Positions 34,259 to 42,829 of a DNA stretch of 64,000 bases are shown one piece after another. The stretch lies in contig CAIQIQ010000048.1 in the NCBI GenBank assembly GCA_903871935.1, positions 1-64,000 on the forward strand. Direction: 5' to 3'. The stretch comes from an uncultured Phycisphaerales bacterium. Lineage in GTDB: Bacteria > Planctomycetota > Phycisphaerae > Tepidisphaerales > Tepidisphaeraceae. The number at the start of each line of letters is the position of its first letter. The stretch's first letter is position 1. Under the pieces are notes generated by a model. It was given only the letters and a program-made list of their open reading frames with translations. It had not been told where the DNA came from and ran no database searches. The position numbers and the translations under genes were made by a program.

Positions 34259-35241
34259 TTCGTAAGGCTCATAAAGACGTCTTCCAGGTCGGCGGGCACT
34301 TCCGCGAATTCCGCCACCGTAATCCCGCGCGACAGCAGCAACTGCAGCGACTCCGCGAGTTGTTGCTCATCGGCCTGCACCTCAAAGCGCAGTTTCCCTT
34401 CCTGCTGGCCTTCGGTGACCTGCTCCCACTCGCCCGGAGCATCCTTCAGCACGGATACGACGCGATCGCCGCCGGCAAGGGCACGGATCTCCATCAGCCG
34501 TTTCTGGCGGATGGACCGCATGATCTCCTGCACCGGCCCGCATGCCACAAGTTTGCCCTCTTTGAGAATGCCCACCGTATCACAGACATCGCCCAGTTCG
34601 GGCAGGATATGACTGGAGACCAGTACCGCTTTGCCCATGTCGGCAAGTTCACGCAGAAGCTGCCGTATCTGGATCCGCGCTCGCGGGTCGATCGTTGCCG
34701 CGGGCTCATCGAGGATCAGCACCTGCGGATCATGCAGCAGCGTCTTGGCGATTCCCACGCGCTGTTTCATGCCGCGAGAAAGCTCGCCCATCAGCTTGTC
34801 TCGGAACTGCGTGCAGTTGGCGATGGCCAGGCACTTCTCGATCCGATCGGGCCGTTCTTTTACCGGGATGCGGTACGCCGCCGCAAAGAAATCGAGATAC
34901 TCCCAGGCCCGCAGTGAAGGATACACGCCGAAATTGTCCGGCAGATACCCCACCATCTGCTTAATCAAGTCCTTGCTTCCGGTGACTTCCTTGCCACCAA
35001 TCACCGCCCGGCCACCGCTGGGCTCCAACAGTCCGCAGAGGATCCGGAACGTTGTGGTCTTGCCTGAGCCGTTGGGCCCGATGTAGCCGAACACTTCGCC
35101 GCGGCGCACCTGCAGATTCAAGTTATCCAGTGCCACGAAATCGCCGTACCGTTTGGTCAGCGATTCCGTCTGCAGGATGACCTCCCGCGTGGAGGTGACG
35201 GACGGTTGTGCTGTCATGTTGCTCATAGTGGGAACTGCCAT
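34255..35241 (-). CDS. ABC transporter ATP-binding protein
   Basis: A 328-residue ATPase. Walker A GYIGPNGSGKTTT, Q-loop region MVGYLPDNFGVYPSL, signature LSRGMKQRVGIAK (LSGGQ variant), Walker B VLILDEPAATIDP and H-loop VLVSSHILPEL. A 70-residue C-terminal domain follows, as in ABC-2 exporters. It energises the double permease whose start overlaps it. Start ATG 35241 lies beyond the preceding stop at 35255; ATGs at 35226 and 35217 are alternatives. The D-loop reads AATID instead of the usual TAGLD, a modest oddity. Confidence 0.88.
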   Translation of the reverse strand: MAVPTMSNMTAQPSVTSTREVILQTESLTKRYGDFVALDNLNLQVRRGEVFGYIGPNGSGKTTTFRILCGLLEPSGGRAVIGGKEVTGSKDLIKQMVGYLPDNFGVYPSLRAWEYLDFFAAAYRIPVKERPDRIEKCLAIANCTQFRDKLMGELSRGMKQRVGIAKTLLHDPQVLILDEPAATIDPRARIQIRQLLRELADMGKAVLVSSHILPELGDVCDTVGILKEGKLVACGPVQEIMRSIRQKRLMEIRALAGGDRVVSVLKDAPGEWEQVTEGQQEGKLRFEVQADEQQLAESLQLLLSRGITVAEFAEVPADLEDVFMSLTK

Positions 35242-35254
35242 CTGGTTTGGTTGT

Positions 35255-37654
35255 TCACTTTCCGCGCACCTGAGCGTCAATGTCTGCCTGCAACTGGCCG
35301 ATGCGCCAGTATGGCTCAACCCCAAGCACGCCCTTTTCGCCGCTGGGCTGGACCTCAATCATCAGCCCCAGCCGTCCCTGACTGTCATAGTCGTCAGGTT
35401 GGGGGTCTAATTCGACAGTCTGCAGCCCGACCTTGCCATCCCACTGGCCGAGAATCGGGCCTTTGCGGTCCACGGTTGGCTTGCCATCACGGAACTGTCC
35501 GCGACGCAGCGTCAGCTTATGTTGCGGCGACGCCAAGTCGATCTGTATCCGGATGTGATGTGGCTCAATGGCGCCGATCTCCGCCGGCGGTTCAATGTAG
35601 AGCGTCCATGCACCCGACAGTGAGGAGCGGAGAAACTCGTTGCGGGCCTCAACATACGGCAACCCGCGCAATTCCCCTGGCACAATCCGGTTGAAGCAGC
35701 CGTCGATGCGAACCGGCGAGCCGGCCGGCGATGGCTCAAGCCCTACCCGCATCCGTACCAGGTTTTGCTGTGTATCGCGCTGCACCGTCGCGCCCTCGGT
35801 CCTGCTCATGGCGGGCAGCTTGTCCACGAACCCGATCAGCGATGCATTCCGTCTGCTCACAATAGGCGCTGCATCTTTCGCTTGCAGAAGATCCCGGACG
35901 ATCTCGCCTTTCTGCAACTGATCCTGCGATGCCATCCCCGAAACCGAGGCATACTGCTGGTCCGGCAGCACGTCTGTCGCGCTGAGCACCCGACTGCTCT
36001 GTCCGGGCGAGAACCTGCCGGCTGCCAGACGGTGGGGGCCCCAGGTCAACTGTGCCGAGGACAGTTCCGCTCCAATCTCATTGTCGACATCCAGCCTCAA
36101 CCCCTCTTGCACAAACTGTGCACGCACTGATCCGCTCACACCGCTGAGCATGCCCCGCGCAAGCGTCACCTGCTTGACCTGCTCCGGTGTCACCGAGATC
36201 GGTCCCAGCCGCATGGGCCACCCGAAAATCGCTGGTCGCTCCTCCCGAAGCAGCACCGGATAGATTGTGGTTAACTCGCCAGCGGTGACCTCTGCAAGCT
36301 GCTGCTGCGGTCCGGCAAATGCGCCGTATTGTTGGGCGATGTTCCCATCGCGCGTCACATCTACCAACGTCATGGAGGCGCGCTGCAGCGGCTCCGATTG
36401 CTGGCGGAACAATGACATTCCGGCGAAACCTGCCGCCAGCGCCACGGAGATTCCCAGCGAAACGGCAAATGCCCGCGGACGGTCAGCGCCGCGCCACATC
36501 AGTTGCACAACTACCGTCATCAGCACGATCAGGCATGCCGCCCCGATTGCCAGTCTCCAGGATGCCGCTTTCCGACCGAGCATTGGCTCCAACAGCCGCC
36601 CATAGTCACTGGTAATCCGGGTTCCTTGCACACCTACCGGTGGTCCGCTCAACTGCAACAGATCCCCCCAGAACGCTATGGCATCCTGATTCTTGCCATC
36701 CAGGGCACCGGCCGGGAAACTCGTGAACACCACTCGTCCCAGCCCCAGTGTGCGATAGGCTGCGTGAACGAATTCCGCATCATGCCAGAGGACCGTCCCG
36801 TCACCAGCCGTCGCCTCCGTGATCGGAAGCCAATCCGCAAATGTGACCGGCTGATCATGGCCTTGAAGCACGAGCGCATTGGCCTGCCGCGTACCCACCA
36901 GGCGAACCGGGAGGTATGGCTCCAGCCACGAGCCGCAGACCATTGCCGCATCCGGACACGCCAACAGCAGCACACCACCCGCCTTGACATAGTTCAGCAT
37001 GGCCTGACGCTGTGCTGGATCGAACGACCGGGGATCCCCTTCCGTCAACATGATGACGTATGCGCCCTCGTAGAGCGAAGCGGCTTGCGCTGCGCTGGCC
37101 TGATCCAGCGAGGACATCACCACCGTGCATTCGAGTGCCGCTTCCACTGCGGCGGCAAGCTGGTCCGGCAGTTGGCTTTCGGCCAGCTTCGCCTCAGATC
37201 CAACCAGGTTCAGGACGTAACCACTGTTGGCCGGGCCGCCCGGCGGGTGAGATATCGCGGACACAGCCGACCGCCCGTTGACCTCCGATATCTGCACGCG
37301 CGCCCCCTGAGCGTCGCGCAACGTAACACCGACTGCAACGGGGGTTTTTCCGCTGTCGGCGGGTAATCTCGCCCAGGCCACTGAACGAACCTTCGATTGG
37401 CCCGGAATCCGCATCGGCGCACGGAATTCGGGAAGTTGTGGATTCGCCGGTGTTACCCGGATGGTGCCATCAATAAGTTGTTTGCCGGTATTTCTCGCTT
37501 CGACCTGCAGCGGTATCCATACCTCCGGTACGTAGAACGCTCCGTAAGGCATCGCCACCGACAGATCCACGTCTGCCGCACCTGCCGATGCGCACAACAC
37601 CAGGACGGCCAGACCACCCCATAACTTTTGCAGCACCACCACAGCTCTGTCCAT
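35255..37654 (-). CDS. Large exported/membrane protein with GATase-like segment, ABC operon
   Basis: A 799-residue protein: signal peptide (WGGLAVLVLCASAGAADV), a beta-rich N-terminal domain, a class I glutamine-amidotransferase-like segment around residues 190-350 (GAYVIMLTEGDPRSFDPAQRQAMLNYVKAGG type), two adjacent membrane helices (ASWRLAIGAACLIVLMTVVV and AFAVSLGISVALAAGFAGMSLF), and a second long extracytoplasmic beta domain. No catalytic Cys-His-Glu triad is evident. Similar proteins beside ABC-2 modules resemble gliding-type Gld transporter systems in plan (inference). It is first in the operon. ATG 37654 was chosen over an in-frame TTG eight codons upstream. Confidence 0.65.
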   Translation of the reverse strand: MDRAVVVLQKLWGGLAVLVLCASAGAADVDLSVAMPYGAFYVPEVWIPLQVEARNTGKQLIDGTIRVTPANPQLPEFRAPMRIPGQSKVRSVAWARLPADSGKTPVAVGVTLRDAQGARVQISEVNGRSAVSAISHPPGGPANSGYVLNLVGSEAKLAESQLPDQLAAAVEAALECTVVMSSLDQASAAQAASLYEGAYVIMLTEGDPRSFDPAQRQAMLNYVKAGGVLLLACPDAAMVCGSWLEPYLPVRLVGTRQANALVLQGHDQPVTFADWLPITEATAGDGTVLWHDAEFVHAAYRTLGLGRVVFTSFPAGALDGKNQDAIAFWGDLLQLSGPPVGVQGTRITSDYGRLLEPMLGRKAASWRLAIGAACLIVLMTVVVQLMWRGADRPRAFAVSLGISVALAAGFAGMSLFRQQSEPLQRASMTLVDVTRDGNIAQQYGAFAGPQQQLAEVTAGELTTIYPVLLREERPAIFGWPMRLGPISVTPEQVKQVTLARGMLSGVSGSVRAQFVQEGLRLDVDNEIGAELSSAQLTWGPHRLAAGRFSPGQSSRVLSATDVLPDQQYASVSGMASQDQLQKGEIVRDLLQAKDAAPIVSRRNASLIGFVDKLPAMSRTEGATVQRDTQQNLVRMRVGLEPSPAGSPVRIDGCFNRIVPGELRGLPYVEARNEFLRSSLSGAWTLYIEPPAEIGAIEPHHIRIQIDLASPQHKLTLRRGQFRDGKPTVDRKGPILGQWDGKVGLQTVELDPQPDDYDSQGRLGLMIEVQPSGEKGVLGVEPYWRIGQLQADIDAQVRGK

Positions 37655-37849
37655 TGCTTTTCCGGTTGCTCGTTTCAATACGCCTCATCGGATCAGGCGT
37701 GTACCTCTCTGGTCAATCGCGAGAACGAATGCACGTGCGGCTGGTCCGAAGGCTTTCGTACCACAATGCCCAGTAATTGCAATGATGCACAGACCCGAAC
37801 GAAACCGCAAAAGCCGCAGCGAGCCCGCTCCAGGACCTCCATCGCTACG

Positions 37850-38806
37850 TCACGACATCGGCTTCCTGTTTCCGCTTCGCATCTCTCCCTGAATCACCTC
37901 GCGCACCACGTACAGCGGTCGCCCCTGGCTCTGCCGATAGATCCGCCCGATGTACTCCCCCAGGATTCCCAGCATCAGCATCTGCACTCCGCCAAGGAAG
38001 AACAGTCCTGCCGTTTGCAGCGCATATCCCGGGATGTCCAGCTCACGCAGCAGTTTCTGCGCCACCAGAATGCCCACCATTACCAGGCTGCCTGCCATGA
38101 CCGTGAATCCCACAGCCGTCGCCAAACGCAAGGGCAGTATCGAGAACCCCACCGCCGCATCCAGCGACAGCCAGAAGAGCTTCAACGTGTTGTACTTGGT
38201 CTTCCCGCCGGCGCGCTCCGGCCGGTCGTAATCCACCGCGGCGCTGCGGAAACCCGTCCAGGCGATCAGCCCGCGCATGAAGCGATCCTGCTCGCGGCAG
38301 CGTTTTACCGTCTCCAGAACATTGCGATCGACGAGCCGGAAATCTCCCACATCCTGTGGAATGTCAACATCCGAAAGAAACTGCAGAAGGCGATAGAACA
38401 GCCATGACGTCGCCTTCTTGTATGCCGTCTCGCCTTCACGGGCCTTCCGCCGGGCATACACGATGTCGCTTCCAGCTCGCCACGCTTCGATCATCTTCGG
38501 GATCAGTTCCGGCGGATCCTGCAGATCCGCATCCATCAGCACGACCGCATCCCCATCTGCCATATCCAGCCCGGCCGTCGACCCCGCCTCATGACCGAAG
38601 TTTCGCGAAAACCGGACTCCGACAACGCGCTGATCGTTCGCCGCCAGTTCCGCGATCACGTGCGCTGAGGAGTCCGTGCTCCCATCGTCCACAAAGACAA
38701 TCTGCGCATCACACGCCAGCTCCGCGATCACCTTCGCAAGCCGCTCATGCAGCACGCGCAGGTTCGCTTCTTCATTCAGCAGCGGGATGACGATCGAGAG
38801 CCGCAT
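37850..38806 (-). CDS. Family 2 glycosyltransferase, polyprenyl-phosphate sugar type (GtrB/DPM-like)
   Basis: A 318-residue GT-A enzyme with LSIVIPLLNEEANL, VDDGSTDSS, the DXD-type DADLQDPPE, and the loop NFGHEAGSTAGLDMADGDAVV. C-terminal two helices (FSILPLRLATAVGFTVMAG, GLFFLGGVQMLMLGILGEYIGRIY) complete the GtrB/ArnC/dolichol-P-mannose synthase plan. It would move a sugar from a nucleotide to undecaprenyl phosphate, producing the donor used by GT-C transferases. That would complement the TMTC-like proteins at 23.9-29.1 kb, though it lies in another unit. It is alone between the ABC operon and a REP-like palindrome. Confidence 0.88.
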   Translation of the reverse strand: MRLSIVIPLLNEEANLRVLHERLAKVIAELACDAQIVFVDDGSTDSSAHVIAELAANDQRVVGVRFSRNFGHEAGSTAGLDMADGDAVVLMDADLQDPPELIPKMIEAWRAGSDIVYARRKAREGETAYKKATSWLFYRLLQFLSDVDIPQDVGDFRLVDRNVLETVKRCREQDRFMRGLIAWTGFRSAAVDYDRPERAGGKTKYNTLKLFWLSLDAAVGFSILPLRLATAVGFTVMAGSLVMVGILVAQKLLRELDIPGYALQTAGLFFLGGVQMLMLGILGEYIGRIYRQSQGRPLYVVREVIQGEMRSGNRKPMS

Positions 38807-38874
38807 GGTGCGGCAGTGTACGTGCGCATGGCCCTATCCATCAACCCGGCACCATTATCGCCGCTCTTGGCAGT

Positions 38875-38917
38875 TAAAGGGGTCGGGAGTCTTTTAAAAA
38901 GACTCCCGACCCCTTTA
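38875..38917. repeat. REP-like palindrome
   Basis: TAAAGGGGTCGGGAGTC and GACTCCCGACCCCTTTA (17 bp perfect) enclose TTTTAAAAA. It is 14 bp past the metallophosphatase stop and may also terminate it. The AAAGGGGTC...GACCCCTTT form resembles palindromes linked to REP-associated tyrosine transposases. Confidence 0.6.
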
Positions 38918-38930
38918 TTGCTGTTCTTGA

Positions 38931-39917
38931 TCATTTGGCGGGCAAAGCGGTGGTGCCCATTGCCGCTGTATCATCGGCCGGGGCGGTGGCGGGCTGGGTC
39001 GCGGGCCAGAGGCGGGCGATGGTGGATTTGATGGCGGGATCTTCCGGCACTGTAGCATCCAGTGGAATCAGCCGGGCGGCGGATTTCTGCAGGATCCAAG
39101 CATCGCCTTTGCGTTGCAGTTCCAGATCAACGCGGCCAATGTAGTGCAAGTACTCTCCTGCCTGCACGATCAGCACCTCTCGCCCAGCGGGACCGGTGAC
39201 GCGCTCACCCTCCCGCAGAACCGTGTGCGAATGACCTCCCACGATCAGATCGATCCCCGGAACGCTGGCGGCAAGTTTGCGGTCGGCATCGATGCCGATA
39301 TGGTTCAGAGCGATGACCAGGTCGGCGTTCTTGCGCAGTTGCGGGATGAGGCGCCGGGCGGCGTCGGCCGGTGGTTCCATCTTCAGGACCCAGGAACTGG
39401 GATACTCCTCATGGATGAAGCAAAGCCCCAGCAGACCAACGCGAACGCCCTGCACCGTCAAGATAGTCGTCTCATCGGCGAATGGCTTGCCATCAAGGCG
39501 ATAGCGGATGTTGCCGGTAAGTGTTGGGAAGTTGGCTTCGGAGATCAGCTTCTGCAGGTTCGCTGCGCCGGGATAGAACTCGCCGTTGCCGGGAGTCCAG
39601 GCGGCAATGCCCATTAGGTTCAGAATGGCGATGTTGCCCTCGCCGAGTGTGGCGCTGGTCAGAGTATCGCCGCGAGAGATCTCATCGCCGGCATGCAGGA
39701 AGATGACATGATCAACGCCCTCCTGCTGGCGGATGGCATCCACGACGGTCTTCACACGGGCGTAGCCGCCAACCGACTTGCCGTCATCGAGCCATGACTG
39801 AGTGTGGCCGTGGGAGTCATTGACGTGCAGCAGGACAATGTGTGCAGATGGCGTCCCGTCGGCCGCATGAAGCACGGATGTCAACGCCAGCACCAGCAGG
39901 CACACAATGGTTCGCAT
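38931..39917 (-). CDS. Secreted metallophosphoesterase, 5'-nucleotidase (UshA) N-domain type
   Basis: A 328-residue protein with a signal peptide (MRTIVCLLVLALTSVLHAAD). The calcineurin-like fold shows IVLLHVNDSHGH (metal Asp34, His36), FLHAGDEISRGD, ALNHIGIDADRK and GGHSHTVL. The GNH[DE] motif reads TPGNGEFYPG, so the usual catalytic His is Gly. The C-terminal nucleotide-binding domain of UshA is absent. It probably hydrolyses an extracellular phosphate ester with altered efficiency, or belongs to a GNGEF subgroup. ATG 39917 gives the clean signal. It is followed by a REP-like palindrome. Confidence 0.78.
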   Translation of the reverse strand: MRTIVCLLVLALTSVLHAADGTPSAHIVLLHVNDSHGHTQSWLDDGKSVGGYARVKTVVDAIRQQEGVDHVIFLHAGDEISRGDTLTSATLGEGNIAILNLMGIAAWTPGNGEFYPGAANLQKLISEANFPTLTGNIRYRLDGKPFADETTILTVQGVRVGLLGLCFIHEEYPSSWVLKMEPPADAARRLIPQLRKNADLVIALNHIGIDADRKLAASVPGIDLIVGGHSHTVLREGERVTGPAGREVLIVQAGEYLHYIGRVDLELQRKGDAWILQKSAARLIPLDATVPEDPAIKSTIARLWPATQPATAPADDTAAMGTTALPAK

Positions 39918-39956
39918 GACGGGATTGTATGTCCGGCCGTGCATGGCAGGCGCAGC

Positions 39957-40484
39957 CTACTTCAGTTTCGCATCAATGGCCTGAACCAGGGCCTCGACAC
40001 GCTCGGGATGGCGGTCGGCGGATTCCCAGTTGGCGCGCTCATTGGAGCGTCGCTGGGTTACCTCCGCGACCTCAAAGCGGCTTGCGTTGGTCGGATCGCT
40101 CACATCGGGGATCACGTTGATGCGGAAACGGGTGCGGTCCTGCCACCGGCGCATGATGTGAAACTCGCCTTCATATGCTTTCCAGTCGGTTTGGATCACG
40201 CCGTTGTCGACCGAGAGGATCTTCAGGTTCAGCGGCGCGGAAGTGATGGCCTGCTGAATTGCCTCGGCGAGTTTCGCGGGAGCAACGCGATAGACCTTGA
40301 TGGAACTCGCCGGGAATGCTCCTGGCGCTGAAGGTGTGGCAGCCGAAGCGGCAGATGGCGCAAGGGCGGCGGACTGCGGGTTGCAGATGGGGCACGATGC
40401 ACATCGCTGCGGATTCGGGCAGCGACTGGTGCTGCAGGCAACCAGGACAAACGGCATAACCGCGAGGAACAGCATTTTCCGCAT
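39957..40484 (-). CDS. Lipoprotein of unknown function
   Basis: A 175-residue protein with lipobox FVLVAC at the end of a short signal (MRKMLFLAVMPFVLVAC), a cysteine-rich stretch (SRCPNPQRCASCPICNPQ), an Ala/Ser/Pro linker, and an alpha/beta domain that begins IKVYRVAPAKLAEAIQQAI and continues WKAYEGEFHIMRRWQDRTRF and VSDPTNASRFEVAE. The domain pattern resembles the BamC/NlpB-type lipoproteins in general plan, but I cannot assign it. ATG 40484 has AAGGAG 5 nt upstream. It is 40 bp upstream of the metallophosphatase on the same strand. Confidence 0.65.
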   Translation of the reverse strand: MRKMLFLAVMPFVLVACSTSRCPNPQRCASCPICNPQSAALAPSAASAATPSAPGAFPASSIKVYRVAPAKLAEAIQQAITSAPLNLKILSVDNGVIQTDWKAYEGEFHIMRRWQDRTRFRINVIPDVSDPTNASRFEVAEVTQRRSNERANWESADRHPERVEALVQAIDAKLK

Positions 40485-40552
40485 CGATACTCCTTGTTGG
40501 TCACAGCCACCGGCTGCGAGCGGCGGCATTGTATGCGGCGAAGGCGACGCTG

Positions 40553-41731
40553 TCAGGCGATGGCAGGCCCGAGGGTGTTGGTGACATGCTGGAGGATCGA
40601 GGCAATGGCGCCTTTGCGGGTGCTGCCCTGGGCGCGCACAATCTGGCAGTTGCGCAACAGAGGACCCAACGCGTGACGCAGAGCGTGACGGCGCAGTCGC
40701 TCCAGCGAATCATCGGCGGCGTCGAACAATCGGCCGCAGAGGAGCACCGCCTGAGGATTCAGGGCGTTGACCATGATGCCGATCCCGATGGCGAGATACT
40801 CCAAGGTCTGATCCAACTCCGGAACGTTCACACCGGAACGGGCGAGTCTGACAACATCATCGATATCCAGAGGACGGCGCAGACGTTTGGACACCGCCTC
40901 GGCGAGGGCGCTGTCGGTGGCAACGGTCTCCAGGCAGCCGCGATTGCCGCAACCACAGGGCTTGCCGTGCAGATCAACAGTGCAGTGGCCAATCTCACCA
41001 GCCAGGCCGTTGTATCCGGTGACAAGCCGGCCGGCCGAAACCGCCGACGCTCCCAGACCTTCATAGATGCTGATTAGTGCGAAATCGGAAAGCCCCCGGC
41101 CGGCGCCAAACGAGTGCTCGGCAAGACAGGCGCAGTCGGTCTCGTGGAACATGACGGTGCGGATGCCCAGACGCTTCTGCAGATCGCGCTCGGGCGACTG
41201 ACCATCGAGGATGTGCAGGTTCGGCGACATCAGTACTGTCTGTGTCTGACGGTCGATCTGCCCGGGCAGGCCCAGTCCGAGGCCCAGGGGATCGCCTTTA
41301 TGGCCGCGCAGAGACTTGCGCACGGCGTCGGCAAACGCGTCGATGAGTCTGGCATAGGTGGCCGGCGTACGAAACGCGATGACCGAGGATTCGGTGTATT
41401 GGCCATCAAGGCCCGCCGCCACGACGGAGCATTGCTTCAGTCCGATCGTAGCGCCCAGGACAATGCGGCTGCTGGCGGAGAGACGATACCACTGGCCAGG
41501 TCGGCCGGCTCCGGCATTGGCGGAGGATGTGGAGGGGCTGTCTGCCATTTCGATCAGGCCGGATTGCAGCAGATTGGCGGCAGCGCGTGAGGCGGCCGGG
41601 GCGCTCATCCCAAGCTGGCGGGCAAGTTGGGCACGGGTCGCCGGCCCACTCGTGCGCAGTAGTTCAAAGATCGCGCGCTCATTCATCTCGCGCAAGAGAG
41701 CAGGGCGGATTCGGCGAGTATCAGGCGACAT
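40553..41731 (-). CDS. ROK-family transcriptional regulator (NagC/XylR-like)
   Basis: A 392-residue protein with an N-terminal MarR-like winged helix (RAIFELLRTSGPATRAQLAR, then QLGMSAPAASRAAANLLQSG) and a ROK sugar-binding domain. It keeps a GxGLPGxxD-type block (LGLGLPGQIDRQ), the zinc-binding element IGHCTVDLHGKPCGCGNRGC, and ExGLGASAVSAG. It probably senses a sugar and represses nearby arabinose genes. It begins 3 bp after the stop of the zinc alcohol dehydrogenase, so they share a transcript, divergent from araBDA. ATG 41731 is used. No AraC/AraR type regulator is in the locus. Confidence 0.87.
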   Translation of the reverse strand: MSPDTRRIRPALLREMNERAIFELLRTSGPATRAQLARQLGMSAPAASRAAANLLQSGLIEMADSPSTSSANAGAGRPGQWYRLSASSRIVLGATIGLKQCSVVAAGLDGQYTESSVIAFRTPATYARLIDAFADAVRKSLRGHKGDPLGLGLGLPGQIDRQTQTVLMSPNLHILDGQSPERDLQKRLGIRTVMFHETDCACLAEHSFGAGRGLSDFALISIYEGLGASAVSAGRLVTGYNGLAGEIGHCTVDLHGKPCGCGNRGCLETVATDSALAEAVSKRLRRPLDIDDVVRLARSGVNVPELDQTLEYLAIGIGIMVNALNPQAVLLCGRLFDAADDSLERLRRHALRHALGPLLRNCQIVRAQGSTRKGAIASILQHVTNTLGPAIA

Positions 41732-41734
41732 GCG

Positions 41735-42772
41735 CTATGGCTCCACGATGATCTTGACCACTGGCTCCTCATAGGCAGCATTCATGCGGAACGCCTCAGG
41801 AGTCTTCGCAAGGGGGCAACGATGGCTAATCAGGCTGGTAAGATCGACCTGGCCATTCTGCCACAATCGGATCGCGCGCGGATACGTCAGTTTCATCCGC
41901 CGCACGCACATGATCGTTAACCCCTTGCGACGGATGGTTGAATGGCGCAGCTCAAAGCGGTCGTCGCCAGAGATGCCAGCGTTGACTAGCGTCCCGCCGG
42001 GGCGAACCAGGTCGGCCGCCTGCTGCAGTGCCGGACCCGCGTTGGCACATTCGATGGCGACGTCGACTGACTTCAGATCGGCACCATGGGCTTTGAGATC
42101 CTGCATGCCCAGCTTCACTGCTAACTTGGTGCGCCAAGGCAGCAGGTCGGTTATGAACACCTCAGCGCCGGCCGCCTTCGCCTGTTGCGCGACACACAAC
42201 CCAACCGGGCCCGCCCCGATCACGGCCACACGCGAACCGACGCGGATTCGTGAAAGGTCGATCGTGTGAATGGCAATGCCGAATGTCTCCAGCATGGCGC
42301 CAATCGCCGGGTCAGTGCCAGGCGGCAGCGCGAAACACGTCCTCGCCGGCACCCGCATGTACTGGCACAGTGCGCCATCGTCGGGCCAAAGTCCGCAGAA
42401 CTTCAGGTTCTCACAGAAGTTCGGGTTGCCGCGCTCGCAATGCTGGCAATGGCCACAGGATTGCGCTGGGTCAATCGCCACCAGCGCGCCGGCTTGCAGC
42501 GGGTGATGCTCACCATCAAAACAGCCCGGACCGACTTCCTCGACGATACCGGCGAACTCGTGGCCAAGAATCACCGGCGACTCCAGGCGGGTATCTCCGA
42601 TCTGACCGTCAACGTACGTATGCACATCCGATCCACACACACCCACCGCGGCAATGCGCACCAACACCTCGCCTGTGCCCGGCCGCCCGGGATGTGGGAT
42701 CTGCTCGATACGCAGGTCGCGCTTGCCGTGGAGTCGGACTGCTGACATCGATGCCGTTGCCTTGTTTGACAT
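41735..42772 (-). CDS. Zinc-dependent alcohol/sorbitol dehydrogenase
   Basis: A 345-residue medium-chain dehydrogenase. Catalytic zinc ligands: Cys46 (VGVCGSDVH), His71 and Glu72 (ILGHEFAGIVEE). Structural zinc cluster: QSCGHCQHCERGNPNFCEN. Rossmann motif AVIGAGPVGLCVAQQAK. It probably oxidises a sugar alcohol or sugar-derived alcohol with NAD. Position next to a ROK regulator and divergent from araBDA suggests a role in arabinose or arabinitol use. Start is ATG 42772 or ATG 42748; neither has a strong ribosome binding site. Confidence 0.87.
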   Translation of the reverse strand: MSNKATASMSAVRLHGKRDLRIEQIPHPGRPGTGEVLVRIAAVGVCGSDVHTYVDGQIGDTRLESPVILGHEFAGIVEEVGPGCFDGEHHPLQAGALVAIDPAQSCGHCQHCERGNPNFCENLKFCGLWPDDGALCQYMRVPARTCFALPPGTDPAIGAMLETFGIAIHTIDLSRIRVGSRVAVIGAGPVGLCVAQQAKAAGAEVFITDLLPWRTKLAVKLGMQDLKAHGADLKSVDVAIECANAGPALQQAADLVRPGGTLVNAGISGDDRFELRHSTIRRKGLTIMCVRRMKLTYPRAIRLWQNGQVDLTSLISHRCPLAKTPEAFRMNAAYEEPVVKIIVEP

Positions 42773-42829
42773 GGTTGGCTCAGTTTATTACGTTACGTTA
42801 GAAATTCCAGAGCACAAGGGAAGCACGCC

